Shown in pieces: positions 38,552 through 46,876 of a DNA stretch of 64,000 nt. Source of the stretch: Actinokineospora globicatena (lineage in GTDB: Bacteria; Actinomycetota; Actinomycetes; Mycobacteriales; Pseudonocardiaceae); contig NZ_JAMTCR010000008.1 in NCBI RefSeq assembly GCF_024171945.1, forward strand, positions 1 through 64,000, given 5' to 3'. The translations under genes were made by a program, and so were the position numbers. The first letter of the stretch is position 1. Each line of letters opens with the position of its first letter. Under the pieces are notes generated by a model. It was not told the origin of the DNA. It saw nothing but the letters and a program-made list of their open reading frames with translations, and searched no databases.

Positions 38552-39757
38552 GTGTCCGACATCGAGATCCGCACCCTGGCCGAGTCCGAGTGGCGCGCGT
38601 CGCTCGGCCTGTTCCGGGCCGCGTTGCACACCCTGCCGGTGACCGACGAGCAGTGGGCGGTGGCGCAGCGGTCCTACGAGCCCGGCCGCACGCTGGGCGC
38701 CTTCCACGGCGGCACCCTGGCGGGCACCGCGTTCGCCTGGTCGTCCGACCTGCTGGTCCCCGGCGGCGGGGTGCTGCCGATGGCGGCGGTGACCCGGGTC
38801 GCGGTGCGCTCCGACTTCCGCCGCCGCGGCGTGCTGCGCGAGCTGATGCGCAGGCAGTTGACCGACATCGCCGAGCGCGGTGAGCCGCTGGCGGCGCTGC
38901 GCCCGACGGAACCGGTGATCTACGGCCGGTTCGGCTATGGCCTCGCCACGCACGGCGCCAAGACTGTCGTGGCCCCCAAGGACGCCGTCGCGCGCGCCGG
39001 GGTGCCTTCCGGCGGCCGCGTCCGATTGGTCGAACCAGACGAGGCACTCGCCGTGTTCCCGGGGATCTACGAGCGCGTGGGGCGGTGCAGGCCGGGCACG
39101 ATCGCGCGGCCGCCGTACTGGTGGACGGTGTTCTACGAACGCGCGTTCGCGGTGGGGGAGCACATCATCCTGGCCGTCCACAGTGGACCCGACGGTGACG
39201 ACGGCTACCTGATGTACCGCCCGACCCCCGGCGTGCTGCCCGGCACGAACGCGACCCTCGCGGTGGACGACTTCGTCGCGGCCGCCCCCGACGCGGTGTA
39301 CGGCCTCTGGCGCTTCCTGCTCGGCGTCGACCTGGTCGACGAGGTCACCGTCTGGACCCGCCCCACCGACGAACCGGTGTCGGAGATGCTGGTCGACCCC
39401 AGGGCCATCACCCGCCGGGAATCCCGCTCAGACCTGTGGCTCCGCCTCGTCGACGTCCCCACGGCACTGGCTGGCCGCACCTACGGCCCGGGTTCGGTGG
39501 TCGTGGAAGTCGACGACCCGTTGCTCCCCAACAACTCCGGCCGCTACCGCATCAGCGCCGATGGCGTCACCCGCACGACCGACGCACCAGAACTCGCCGT
39601 GGACGTCGACGTTCTGGCAATGCTCTACCTGGGCACCTGGCGAGCCGTGGCTCTGGCGGGTGTCGGCAGGCTGCGCGAACTGGTCCCGGGCGCGGCGGCC
39701 AGGGCGGACGTGCTGTTCGCGGTGACCGAGCCGTCGTGGTGCGGAACGTTCTTTTAG
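38552..39757 (+). CDS. Eis-like multi-acetylating GNAT
   Basis: A 401-residue three-part protein of the Eis family. Two GNAT domains (residues about 1-145 and 150-290) flank a sterol-carrier-like C-terminal domain (about 295-401). The acetyl-CoA loop of domain 1 is VAVRSDFRRRGVLRELM. Tyr in PVIYGRFGYG corresponds to the catalytic Y126 of mycobacterial Eis, and the chain ends in FF, whose carboxylate serves as the general base in Eis. It may acetylate aminoglycosides or lysines of proteins; actual substrate unknown. GTG start 42 bases after the DUF4333 stop. Confidence 0.88.
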   Translation: MSDIEIRTLAESEWRASLGLFRAALHTLPVTDEQWAVAQRSYEPGRTLGAFHGGTLAGTAFAWSSDLLVPGGGVLPMAAVTRVAVRSDFRRRGVLRELMRRQLTDIAERGEPLAALRPTEPVIYGRFGYGLATHGAKTVVAPKDAVARAGVPSGGRVRLVEPDEALAVFPGIYERVGRCRPGTIARPPYWWTVFYERAFAVGEHIILAVHSGPDGDDGYLMYRPTPGVLPGTNATLAVDDFVAAAPDAVYGLWRFLLGVDLVDEVTVWTRPTDEPVSEMLVDPRAITRRESRSDLWLRLVDVPTALAGRTYGPGSVVVEVDDPLLPNNSGRYRISADGVTRTTDAPELAVDVDVLAMLYLGTWRAVALAGVGRLRELVPGAAARADVLFAVTEPSWCGTFF

Positions 39758-39815
39758 GCTGCTACGGCTTTGACTGGGCTGTCCATAGTGGACGTGATCT
39801 TGTGGCAGAGGTGAG

Positions 39816-39824
39816 TTGTCCACA
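39816..39824 (+). promoter_or_regulatory. Single DnaA-box-like site
   Basis: TTGTCCACA, the actinobacterial DnaA-box consensus, in the gap between the Eis-like gene and the exonuclease gene. It is an isolated hit, so it is not an origin. A GTCCA/TGGAC inverted repeat is at 39781-39793. Confidence 0.35.
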
Positions 39825-39830
39825 GGGGAC

Positions 39831-40754
39831 TTAGGCGCCGAGGGCCTTGAGGAGTCTGTCGACCGCGGAACCCAGGGCCCAGCGTTCCTGGAGTTCTCGC
39901 ACCCGGTCGACGTCGACCGGGTGGGGGACCTCGGGGGTGCCGGTGGTCTCGAGGGTGGCGTCGGTGGCGACGCGGACCACCAGGGGGGCCTTGGCGAGGT
40001 AGTCCGCGTCGTGGGTGAAGGCGTCGCGGACCTTGAGGGGGACGTCCTTGGAGCCCGCGGCGGCGGCCTCGACCAGGGCGGCGAGTGAGCCGAACTTGGT
40101 GATCAGCTTGGCAGCGGTCTTCTCGCCGATGCCGGTGATGCCGGGCAGACCGTCGGACGGGTCGCCGCGCAGGACGGCCATGTCGGCGTAGGCGAGGCCC
40201 TCGGCGGGCAGGCCGTAGCGGGTCGCCAGTTCCTGCGGGCCGATCACCTCGGCCTTGGACCAGCCGCGGCCAACGTAGACGACCCGCACCGGGGTCGGCT
40301 CGTCGCGCACGCACTGGAACAGGTCCCGGTCGCCGGTGATGATCTCCACCGGACCGGCCGCCTCGCGGTGCGCCAGGGTGCCGATGACGTCGTCGGCCTC
40401 GTACCCGGCGGCTTCGGCGGTGGCGATGCCCAGCGCGTCGAGCAGGTCGATGATGATCGGCACCTGCGGGGTGAGCGTGTCGGGCACCTCCTCGGCGTTG
40501 ACCGCCGGGTCGGCCACCCGCTGCGCCTTGTAGCTGGGGATCGCCTCGACCCGGAACGCGGGCCGCCAGTCGGCGTCCAGGCAGGCCACCAGCCTGGCCG
40601 GGCGCCGGTCGGTGAGGATCTGGGCGATCATCCCGGCGAACCCGCGCACCGCGTTGACCGGGACGCCGTCCGGCGAGGTCATCGACTCCGGCAGCGCGAA
40701 GAACGACCGGAAGTACAGGCTCGCCGAGTCCAGCAGCACGAGGGGTCCGCTCAC
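39831..40754 (-). CDS. 5'-3' exonuclease (FEN/PolA-N-like)
   Basis: A 307-residue stand-alone 5'-nuclease. The PIN/FEN core is present: LLDSASLYFRSFFAL, the arch FRVEAIPSYKAQR, the metal aspartates in EADDVIGTLA and TGDRDLFQCV, and an H3TH domain RGDPSDGLPGITGIGEKTAAKLI. It can remove RNA primers or flaps in replication and repair, alongside PolA. The GTG start is preceded by a CAGGCT box at 6-7 bases. Its position after helY and the Eis-like gene is conserved. Confidence 0.92.
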   Translation of the reverse strand: MSGPLVLLDSASLYFRSFFALPESMTSPDGVPVNAVRGFAGMIAQILTDRRPARLVACLDADWRPAFRVEAIPSYKAQRVADPAVNAEEVPDTLTPQVPIIIDLLDALGIATAEAAGYEADDVIGTLAHREAAGPVEIITGDRDLFQCVRDEPTPVRVVYVGRGWSKAEVIGPQELATRYGLPAEGLAYADMAVLRGDPSDGLPGITGIGEKTAAKLITKFGSLAALVEAAAAGSKDVPLKVRDAFTHDADYLAKAPLVVRVATDATLETTGTPEVPHPVDVDRVRELQERWALGSAVDRLLKALGA

Positions 40755-40777
40755 GGGGGCCAGCCTGCCACATCGGA

Positions 40778-40853
40778 CCGCAGAGAGTTCTTTGCAAATT
40801 TTCCTCTGCGGTTGTACCGTCCCGGACCATGGTGCAGCGACCGAGGTACAACC
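40778..40853 (+). promoter_or_regulatory. Operator-like inverted repeats at the ArsR gene
   Basis: Two inverted repeats: CCGCAGAG (40778-40785) with CTCTGCGG (40804-40811), framing an AT-rich TTTGCAAA palindrome (40791-40798); and GGTTGTACC (40810-40818) with GGTACAACC (40845-40853), which flank the start codon. They fit autorepression by the encoded ArsR-type protein. Confidence 0.55.
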
Positions 40854-41395
40854 GGGTCGGCGCGGAGACGCTCAAGGTCATCGCGCACCCGCTGCGGATG
40901 CGGATGCTGGGCGTGCTGCGCGCGCACGGCCCGAACACGGCGACCGGGCTGGCGGCCCGGCTGGGGGAGAGCTCGGGCACGACCAGCTGGCACCTGCGCC
41001 AACTGGCCGATGCCGGGTTCATCGAGCAGGACACCGAGCGCGGCAACCGCCGGGAGCGCTGGTGGCGGGCGGCCCAGGACGTCACCCAGGTCGTGTCGGA
41101 CACGATGCCCGACGACCCGGAGACCCAGGACGCGTACGGCACGTTCCTGACCGCGCTGATCGACCTGGGCCACGAGCGCGCCACCCGGTACGTGCGGACC
41201 AGGCACGAGCTGCCCGAGCCGTGGCGGCACGTCTCGGAACTCTCGGACTGGCGGATGTCGCTGACCCCCGACGAGCTGCGCGAGCTCGCCGTGGAGGTCA
41301 ACGAGGTGGTCAACCGGTACCGGCGCGACCCGGCCGACGGCGACGAGATCGTCACCGTGCAGGTGCAGCTGTTCCCCTCTCGGGAGGACACGTGA
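40829..41395 (+). CDS. ArsR-type HTH repressor
   Basis: A 188-residue regulator. Winged HTH at residues 14-85 (LKVIAHPLRMRMLGVLRAHGP, TTSWHLRQLADAGFIEQ) typical of ArsR/SmtB relatives that lack metal cysteines. The C-terminal 90 residues are helical with no known ligand motif. It overlaps the MFS gene by 4 nt (GTGA), so the pair is probably a repressor-exporter operon. The start is ATG 40829. Confidence 0.88.
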   Translation: MVQRPRYNRVGAETLKVIAHPLRMRMLGVLRAHGPNTATGLAARLGESSGTTSWHLRQLADAGFIEQDTERGNRRERWWRAAQDVTQVVSDTMPDDPETQDAYGTFLTALIDLGHERATRYVRTRHELPEPWRHVSELSDWRMSLTPDELRELAVEVNEVVNRYRRDPADGDEIVTVQVQLFPSREDT

Positions 41396-42612
41396 GACGG
41401 CTGCCGCTGGTCGCGCTGCTGGCCGCCGTCGGCCTCTCGGCGTGCGGCTCGGTCATGACGATGCTGGCGGTGCCGTGGTTCGTGCTCGCCACCACCGGCA
41501 GCGCCGCCAAGACAGGGCTGACGGCGGGCGCGGAGGTCGTCGGCACGGTGGTCGCGGCCCTGTTGGCGGGCCCGATGGTCGACCGCTTCGGGCGGCGCGC
41601 CGTCAGCGTGGCCTCCGACCTGGTGGCGGCGGCGGTTGTCGCGACGATCCCGTTGCTGCACGCCACGGTCGGCCTGCCGTTCGGGGCGCTGATCGCCCTC
41701 GCCGTGGCGCTGGGGATGGCGTCCGCGCCGGGGACCACCGCGCGGAAGTCGATGATGCCCGGGCTGATCGCGCTGACCGGCGTCGGCGGTGAACGCGCGG
41801 CGAGCGGCTACGACGGGGTCGCCCGGGGCGCGTGGATGCTGGGGTCGCCGCTGGCGGGTGTGCTCATCGCGGTGCTCGGGCCGCAGTCGGTGCTGCTGGT
41901 GGACGCGGCCACCTTCCTGGCCTCGGCGGCACTCGTCCGCCTGTTCGTCCCGCTGGTCGGCGGCGACGCGGAACCCGAGTCCGGCGGGTACCTGACCCGG
42001 CTGCGGCGCGGCATGGCCTACGTCCGCGGGGACCGGCTGATGCTGTGGATCGTCGTGATGGTCTCGGTCACCAACCTGCTCGACGCCGCGTTCTACTCCG
42101 TGCTGATGCCGGTCTTCGCCCAGGACGTCCTGCACAGCAGCATCGCCCTCGGCGTCATGTCCGGCGTCTTCAGCTCCGCCGCCCTCGCGGGCTCCCTCAC
42201 CTTCGCCGTCGTCGGCCCCCGCCTCCCGCGCCGCCTGACCTTCGCCCTCGCCTTCCTCCTCAGCGGCGCCCCCCGCTTCGTCGTCCTCGCCCTCGGCGCC
42301 CCCTTACCCGTGGTCCTGGCCCTCTTCGCCGTCCTGGGCCTCGGCGTCGGCGCCATCAACCCCCTCCTGGGCGTGACCCAGTACGAACGAGTCCCCGAGT
42401 CCGTCCTCCCCATGGTCGTCGGCGTCATGTACGCGGGCGCCTACTGCGGCATGCCCCTGGGCGCGGCCCTGGCAGGCCTGTCCGTCGAGGCCCTCGGCCT
42501 CACCCCAACCCTCTGGACCGCCGCCACCCTCTACCTGGCCATCACCCTCGCCCCCCTCCTAGCCCCCACCTGGCGCGAGATGGACAACCGCAAGACCCTT
42601 GTGCACGCCTGA
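41392..42612 (+). CDS. MFS transporter coupled to ArsR repressor
   Basis: A 406-residue MFS exporter of the MFS_1/enterobactin-exporter-like (DHA3) type, with about 12 helices and the motif A loop VDRFGRRAVSV. The GTG start (41392) overlaps the ArsR stop. The C-terminal half is very C-rich in codon third position. It is likely to extrude a toxic compound sensed by the upstream repressor. Substrate unknown. Confidence 0.87.
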   Translation: MRRLPLVALLAAVGLSACGSVMTMLAVPWFVLATTGSAAKTGLTAGAEVVGTVVAALLAGPMVDRFGRRAVSVASDLVAAAVVATIPLLHATVGLPFGALIALAVALGMASAPGTTARKSMMPGLIALTGVGGERAASGYDGVARGAWMLGSPLAGVLIAVLGPQSVLLVDAATFLASAALVRLFVPLVGGDAEPESGGYLTRLRRGMAYVRGDRLMLWIVVMVSVTNLLDAAFYSVLMPVFAQDVLHSSIALGVMSGVFSSAALAGSLTFAVVGPRLPRRLTFALAFLLSGAPRFVVLALGAPLPVVLALFAVLGLGVGAINPLLGVTQYERVPESVLPMVVGVMYAGAYCGMPLGAALAGLSVEALGLTPTLWTAATLYLAITLAPLLAPTWREMDNRKTLVHA

Positions 42613-42726
42613 TCTCGCAGGGTGTCCGTTGGGAGCGTGAAGGTGTCCGACCGGCGGAGGCGAGGCGGCGCGTGGTGCCAGAGGATTCCAGGCGTCCACT
42701 TTCGCGGCATCACAACGGAGATCCTC

Positions 42727-43023
42727 GTGTTCATCGCCATCCTCGACTTCAAGGCCACCGACCGGGCCGCCGCCCTCGCTCAGCTCGACGGGGAAGGCGA
42801 TCGGGTGCGCGCGATGCCGGGCAACGTTGCCTTCCGCGTCTATGCCAGTCGTGCCGATGACGCTGCGGTAGCGGTGATCCACGAGTGGGACGACGAGGCC
42901 TCGTTCGCCGGTTACCTGAGGTCGGGCTCCTTCGCGCGCCTGGGTGAGGTGCTGAGGCCGATGATGGTCGGCGCGCCGGTGAGCAGGCGCTTCAACGCTG
43001 ACCTGCTGGAGACCGTGGCCTGA
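42727..43023 (+). CDS. Small ABM-like monooxygenase (antibiotic_biosynthesis_monooxygenase fold)
   Basis: A 98-residue protein from GTG 42727, with GGAG 7-8 bases before. It has the ferredoxin-like ABM pattern: FIAILDFKATDRAAALAQL, an inner strand FRVYASRADDAAVAVIHEWDDEASFAGYL and a final helix. Quinol-type monooxygenases and heme-degrading proteins share this fold. No heme- or quinone-binding motif is evident, so only the fold is claimed. Confidence 0.7.
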   Translation: MFIAILDFKATDRAAALAQLDGEGDRVRAMPGNVAFRVYASRADDAAVAVIHEWDDEASFAGYLRSGSFARLGEVLRPMMVGAPVSRRFNADLLETVA

Positions 43024-43054
43024 ACTGGAGACAGTGCCCTGACCGCGATACTCC

Positions 43055-43060
43055 TAGGAT
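43055..43060 (+). promoter_or_regulatory. -10 element of the AraC gene
   Basis: TAGGAT, 6 bases before GTG 43067. Leaderless start. Confidence 0.6.
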
Positions 43061-43066
43061 CGGCCG

Positions 43067-43816
43067 GTGATGACCTGCGTGGCGTACAGCTTCGTCCGCA
43101 CGTTCGCGCCGGAGTCCGCTCGTGACCTGTGCGTGGACCGCCACTACCTGCTCTGCGCCTCCGCCGGGACCCTCCGGTTGGAGGCGCGGGGTCAGTCGTG
43201 GCTGCTGCCGCCCGCGCGGGCGGCCCTCATCGAGGCGGGTAGCCCGATCCGGGTGAGCATTCCGCGACCGGTCACTACCGCGTCGGTCCTGTTCGACACC
43301 CGGTTCGCGCCGGCCCCACCAGCGCCCTTGACCGTGTTCGACCTCAACCCCCTGGCCCGCGCGTTGCTGACCGAGTGCCGGGCCTACACCGAGGAACCCC
43401 TCTCGGTGTACGCGGAGAAGCTGTTCGCCGCCCTCGCCGCGGTGACCTGGCGGTTGGCCGAGCAGCCGAGCCCGGTCGTCGTGCCCGCGGGGCGATCACC
43501 GGAGCTGCGCCGGGCCCTGGACCTGACCGAGCAGCGGCTTGGCGGCGAGGTCCGGTTCGAGGACGTGGCCGACGAGGTCGGTCTGGCGCCGCGGTCGCTG
43601 GCCCGCCGCTTCGAGGAGGAGACCGGCATGACCTGGCGGGCGGTTCTGCGCCGGATGCGGGTGGTGGCCGCGATCGAGGAACTCGCCGCGGCGGACACCC
43701 CGGTCACCGAGATCGCCTTCACCGTCGGGTACACCTCGTTGTCGGCCTTCAACGCCGCGTTCAAGGAGCTGACCGGTCGCACCCCGACGGCGTACCGGGC
43801 CAGCTTCCACCCCTGA
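43067..43816 (+). CDS. AraC-family regulator
   Basis: A 249-residue AraC/XylS regulator. N-terminal cupin-like sensor (residues about 1-130, RLEARGQSWLLPPARAALIEAGSPIRVSI), and a C-terminal double HTH (about 145-249; VRFEDVADEVGLAPRSLARRFEEETG and VTEIAFTVGYTSLSAFNAAFKELTGRTPTAYR). GTG at 43067 or ATG at 43070; the -10 box supports 43067. The target is unknown; the monooxygenase-like gene upstream is one candidate. Confidence 0.9.
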   Translation: MMTCVAYSFVRTFAPESARDLCVDRHYLLCASAGTLRLEARGQSWLLPPARAALIEAGSPIRVSIPRPVTTASVLFDTRFAPAPPAPLTVFDLNPLARALLTECRAYTEEPLSVYAEKLFAALAAVTWRLAEQPSPVVVPAGRSPELRRALDLTEQRLGGEVRFEDVADEVGLAPRSLARRFEEETGMTWRAVLRRMRVVAAIEELAAADTPVTEIAFTVGYTSLSAFNAAFKELTGRTPTAYRASFHP

Positions 43817-43863
43817 CCGGCGGGTGGGGCCGGAGGCCTCCTGAATCGGTCGGGGACCCGGGA

Positions 43864-43869
43864 TAGGGT
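43864..43869 (+). promoter_or_regulatory. -10 element of the M24 gene
   Basis: TAGGGT, 7 bases before ATG 43877. Leaderless start. Confidence 0.55.
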
Positions 43870-43876
43870 GCGGGGT

Positions 43877-45013
43877 ATGTCGACCACCACCGCCTCCGTC
43901 GAGCCCGATCTGCTGCGCGCCCGCCTCCAGCGCGCCAGGCACGCCGCCGCGGCGCAGGGCGCCGATGCCCTGGTGATCGCCCCCGGCTCGGACCTGCGGT
44001 ACCTGATCGGCGGCTCCGGGTCCTCCTTCGAGCGGCTGACCGCGCTGGTCGTGCCCGCCGGGTCCGCGGACGCGGTGCTGGTCGTGCCGAAGCTCGAGGC
44101 GCCGGGCTACTCCGGCATCCCGCTGGCCGACCTCGGGGTCCGGCTCGCCACCTGGGTCGACGGCGAGGACCCGTACGCGCTGGTCGCCGGGGCGTTGGGT
44201 TCGCCGTCGGTGGTCGCGGTCGGCGACATGCTGCCCGCGCTGCACGCCTTGCCGCTGCGCACGGCGCTGCCCGACGCCGAGCAGGTGCTGGCCGGGCCGG
44301 TGCTGCGCGAGCTGCGGATGCGCAAGGACGCCGCCGAGGTCGAGGCGCTGCGCGTGGCGGGCGCGGCGATCGACCGGGTGCACGCCAGGATGGCCGAGTG
44401 GCTGCGCGCGGGCCGCACCGAGGCCGAGGTCGGCGCCGACATCGCCGCCGCGATCGTGGCCGAGGGGCACGCCAGGGTCGAGTTCGTCATCGTCGGGTCC
44501 GGCCCCAACGGCGCCAGCCCGCACCACAGCCTGTCCGACCGGGTGATCGAGTCCGGTGACGTCGTGGTCATCGACATCGGCGGCTCCACCGACGAGGGCT
44601 ACAACTCCGACAGCACCCGCGTGTACGCCGTGGGCGAGCCGCGCGACGCTGACGTGGCCGAGACCTACGCCGTCCTGCTGGCCGCCCAGCGCGCGTCGGT
44701 CGAGTCGGTGCGCCCCGGTGTCACCGCCGAGTCCGTCGACGCCGTCGGCCGCCAGGTGATCGCCGACGCCGGGTTCGGCGAGTACTTCATCCACCGCACC
44801 GGTCACGGCATCGGGCTCGACGTGCACGAGCACCCCTACATCGTCGCGGGCAACGACCTGGTCCTCGAGCCGGGCATGGCCTTCAGCGTCGAGCCGGGCA
44901 TCTACCTGCCTGACCGCTGGGGCGCGCGCATCGAGGACATCGTCGTGGTCACCGCGGACGGCGTGGAGTCGGTCAACAACCAGCCGCACGAGCTCGTGGT
45001 GCTGCCCGGATGA
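43877..45013 (+). CDS. M24 metallopeptidase, Xaa-Pro dipeptidase-like
   Basis: A 378-residue creatinase/prolidase-type peptidase. An N-terminal domain (residues 1-135) precedes a pita-bread catalytic domain. All five metal ligands are seen: the two aspartates in VVIDIGGSTDEGYNSDSTR, His in RTGHGIGLDVHE, and the glutamates in FSVEPGIY and RIEDIVVV. Xaa-Pro dipeptides are the expected substrate. It matches the actinobacterial gene (PepE-type) near the exonuclease. ATG 43877 is used in place of an earlier in-frame codon because of the -10 box. It overlaps the Lrp gene by 4 nt. Confidence 0.91.
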   Translation: MSTTTASVEPDLLRARLQRARHAAAAQGADALVIAPGSDLRYLIGGSGSSFERLTALVVPAGSADAVLVVPKLEAPGYSGIPLADLGVRLATWVDGEDPYALVAGALGSPSVVAVGDMLPALHALPLRTALPDAEQVLAGPVLRELRMRKDAAEVEALRVAGAAIDRVHARMAEWLRAGRTEAEVGADIAAAIVAEGHARVEFVIVGSGPNGASPHHSLSDRVIESGDVVVIDIGGSTDEGYNSDSTRVYAVGEPRDADVAETYAVLLAAQRASVESVRPGVTAESVDAVGRQVIADAGFGEYFIHRTGHGIGLDVHEHPYIVAGNDLVLEPGMAFSVEPGIYLPDRWGARIEDIVVVTADGVESVNNQPHELVVLPG

Positions 45014-45459
45014 GCGAACTCGAACCCATCGACAAGGCGATAGTCCGCGAACTCGCCGCCGACGGCAGGCGCAGCTTCACCGACCTCGCCGAGCGCGTCG
45101 GCCTCAGCGTGTCCGCCGTGCACCAGCGGGTGCGCCGGTTGGAGCAGCGCGAGGTCATCCGCGGCTACTCGGCCCGGCTCGACGCCCAGGCCATCGGCCT
45201 GCCGCTGACCGCGTTGATCTCGCTGACCCCGATCGACCCGGCCGCCCCCGACGACTACCCGCAGCGCCTGCAGCACATCAGCGAGATCGAGTCGTGCTAC
45301 TCGGTCGCGGGCGACGAGTCGTACGTCCTGCTGGTCCGGGTGGCCACGCCGACGGACCTGGAAGACCTCCTGCGCAAGATCCGCGAGTCCGCCAAGGTCT
45401 CCACCCGCACCACCGTCGTCCTGTCCACCCCGTACGAGGGCCGTTCCCCGGCGCTCTAG
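45010..45459 (+). CDS. Lrp/AsnC-family regulator
   Basis: A 149-residue Lrp/AsnC protein. HTH at residues 3-50 (LEPIDKAIVRELAADGRRSFTDLAERVGLSVSAVHQRVRRLE) and a RAM effector domain (about 65-149). It overlaps the M24 peptidase gene (ATGA), so it probably regulates peptide or amino-acid use together with it. The bound amino acid is unknown. Confidence 0.92.
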   Translation: MSELEPIDKAIVRELAADGRRSFTDLAERVGLSVSAVHQRVRRLEQREVIRGYSARLDAQAIGLPLTALISLTPIDPAAPDDYPQRLQHISEIESCYSVAGDESYVLLVRVATPTDLEDLLRKIRESAKVSTRTTVVLSTPYEGRSPAL

Positions 45460-45465
45460 CGAGAG

Positions 45466-45765
45466 TCAGCTCTCGCCTTCGACCTGGCGGTTCCCCTTGC
45501 GGCGCAAAGAAGTGCTGACGAACAGCAGGCCGCTGGTGAGCACGACGATGTCATCGAAGTAGATGGGGTCGGGTAAGACGTCCACCGGCAGGGCGGTGTA
45601 GGCGAGGGAGAGCCAGTAGGCGACCTTCGTGGGGACCGGGGTGTCGGGTCGGTGGACCCTGCGGTGCTTGCGGACCAGGGCGACCACCAGGACCACGGCG
45701 ATCACGATCAGGACGACGATCAGCACGATCGCGACGGTGCCCAGGTTGTTCAGCAGTGAGTCCAC
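45466..45765 (-). CDS. DUF1232 (YkvA-like) membrane protein
   Basis: A 99-residue protein from GTG 45765. One strong N-terminal helix (residues 7-31) and a DUF1232 core YWLSLAYTALPVDVLPDPIYFDDIVVLTSG, followed by a basic tail. The same short domain is widespread; its role is not known. It ends 7 bases from the Lrp gene (convergent). Confidence 0.85.
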   Translation of the reverse strand: MDSLLNNLGTVAIVLIVVLIVIAVVLVVALVRKHRRVHRPDTPVPTKVAYWLSLAYTALPVDVLPDPIYFDDIVVLTSGLLFVSTSLRRKGNRQVEGES

Positions 45766-45796
45766 GCCCGGGAGGTACCCCCGACCCGACCCGGGA

Positions 45797-46852
45797 TCAC
45801 GGGCCGATCGTGGTGGCCGGGTGCAGCGTGCCGTCGGCGCCGGGCAGGCACGCGGCGGCGCGGGAGTCGGTGCCGAGGAACTCACCGAAGCAGCGCCCGA
45901 GCTCGGCGTGGCCCGCGGCGTTGGGGTGGAAGGACTCCTGCAGCGCGTGCGAGGCGCGGTCGTCGTCGCCCAGGTCGTCCCAGCGGACCGCGAGCCTGCT
46001 GAACCACTCCTGGGCCGGGTCGTCGTGGGAGCACGCCTCGCGGCCGACCCCGGCGCGGGAGACGTCGAGCAGGCGGGCACCGGACTCGCGGGCCACCCGG
46101 CGGACGCCCTCGGTGATCGCGGGGACCGCCTCGGCGCGCACCCAGCGCAGGTCGGCCTCGCGGAACGGGCAGCCGTTGAGGTTGCGCAGGCCCGCGCGCA
46201 CGTCCGGGCCGATCGGCGCGGCGTAGGACTGCAGCACCAGGTGGTAGTCGGAGTTCTGGTACCCGGCGTCGGCCATCACCGAGCGGATGTCGGCCAGCGC
46301 GCGCACCGCCTTGGGCACCATCTTGTCCACCCGCTCCTGCCACTGGCCGCCGACCGCGTCCGCGCAGGACTGCTTCGACTGGTCCAACCACGCCTGCACG
46401 CAGCTGTCGAGCACGTGCGAGAACGCCGGATCGTCGTTGGCGCCCACCGCGACCAGGATCGCCACCACGCGCTTCTGCCTGGCGAGCGAGCCGAGCCTGG
46501 CCGCCTGCGACCCCTCGGTGTACTGGACCGCGTCACCGAGGCCGACCTGCGCCGACGGTGCGCCGGAGCAGGCGAGGTTGATCGTCTCGTCGACGCCGCG
46601 CAGTCCGGTGTGGTGGATCGACGCGGCGCGGGAGCGGTGGCACCAGTCGCCCTTGGTGCCGTCGGTGCCCGGTTCGTAGTCGCCCGCCGCCTCACCCGAG
46701 ATGGTGGAGTCGCCCATCGCCACCAGCACCCGGGGCACCCCGGTCGGCGGGGACGGCGCGGGCGCGGGTCCGGGCAGGACGATCACCACGGCGCTCGCCA
46801 GCACGAGCACCAGCAGCAGGACAGTGGCATGCCATCGGTACCGTCGCATCAT
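45797..46852 (-). CDS. Secreted or anchored SGNH/GDSL hydrolase
   Basis: A 351-residue protein with an N-terminal signal or anchor (MMRRYRWHATVLLLVLVLASAVVIVL) and a GDSL-like hydrolase domain: VAMGDSTISGEAAG (nucleophile Ser), GAND (the third block) and the HPNAAGH end with D/H of the triad. Six or more cysteines suggest disulfides outside the membrane. Substrate unknown (esterase or polysaccharide deacetylase-like). A TAGACT box (46861-46866, minus strand) stands 8 bases before ATG 46852. Confidence 0.87.
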   Translation of the reverse strand: MMRRYRWHATVLLLVLVLASAVVIVLPGPAPAPSPPTGVPRVLVAMGDSTISGEAAGDYEPGTDGTKGDWCHRSRAASIHHTGLRGVDETINLACSGAPSAQVGLGDAVQYTEGSQAARLGSLARQKRVVAILVAVGANDDPAFSHVLDSCVQAWLDQSKQSCADAVGGQWQERVDKMVPKAVRALADIRSVMADAGYQNSDYHLVLQSYAAPIGPDVRAGLRNLNGCPFREADLRWVRAEAVPAITEGVRRVARESGARLLDVSRAGVGREACSHDDPAQEWFSRLAVRWDDLGDDDRASHALQESFHPNAAGHAELGRCFGEFLGTDSRAAACLPGADGTLHPATTIGP

Positions 46853-46860
46853 CTCGGCCC

Positions 46861-46866
46861 AGTCTA
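46861..46866 (-). promoter_or_regulatory. -10 element of the SGNH hydrolase gene
   Basis: TAGACT on the minus strand, 8 bases before the ATG. It falls in the short gap between this gene and the upstream DUF4429 gene. Confidence 0.45.
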
Positions 46867-46876
46867 GGCGCCGCGC

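Noticed and set aside
39760-39830. A DnaA-box cluster between the Eis-like and exonuclease genes
   Set aside because: Only TTGTCCACA at 39816-39824 is a full match. The other partial matches are weaker, so no cluster is claimed.
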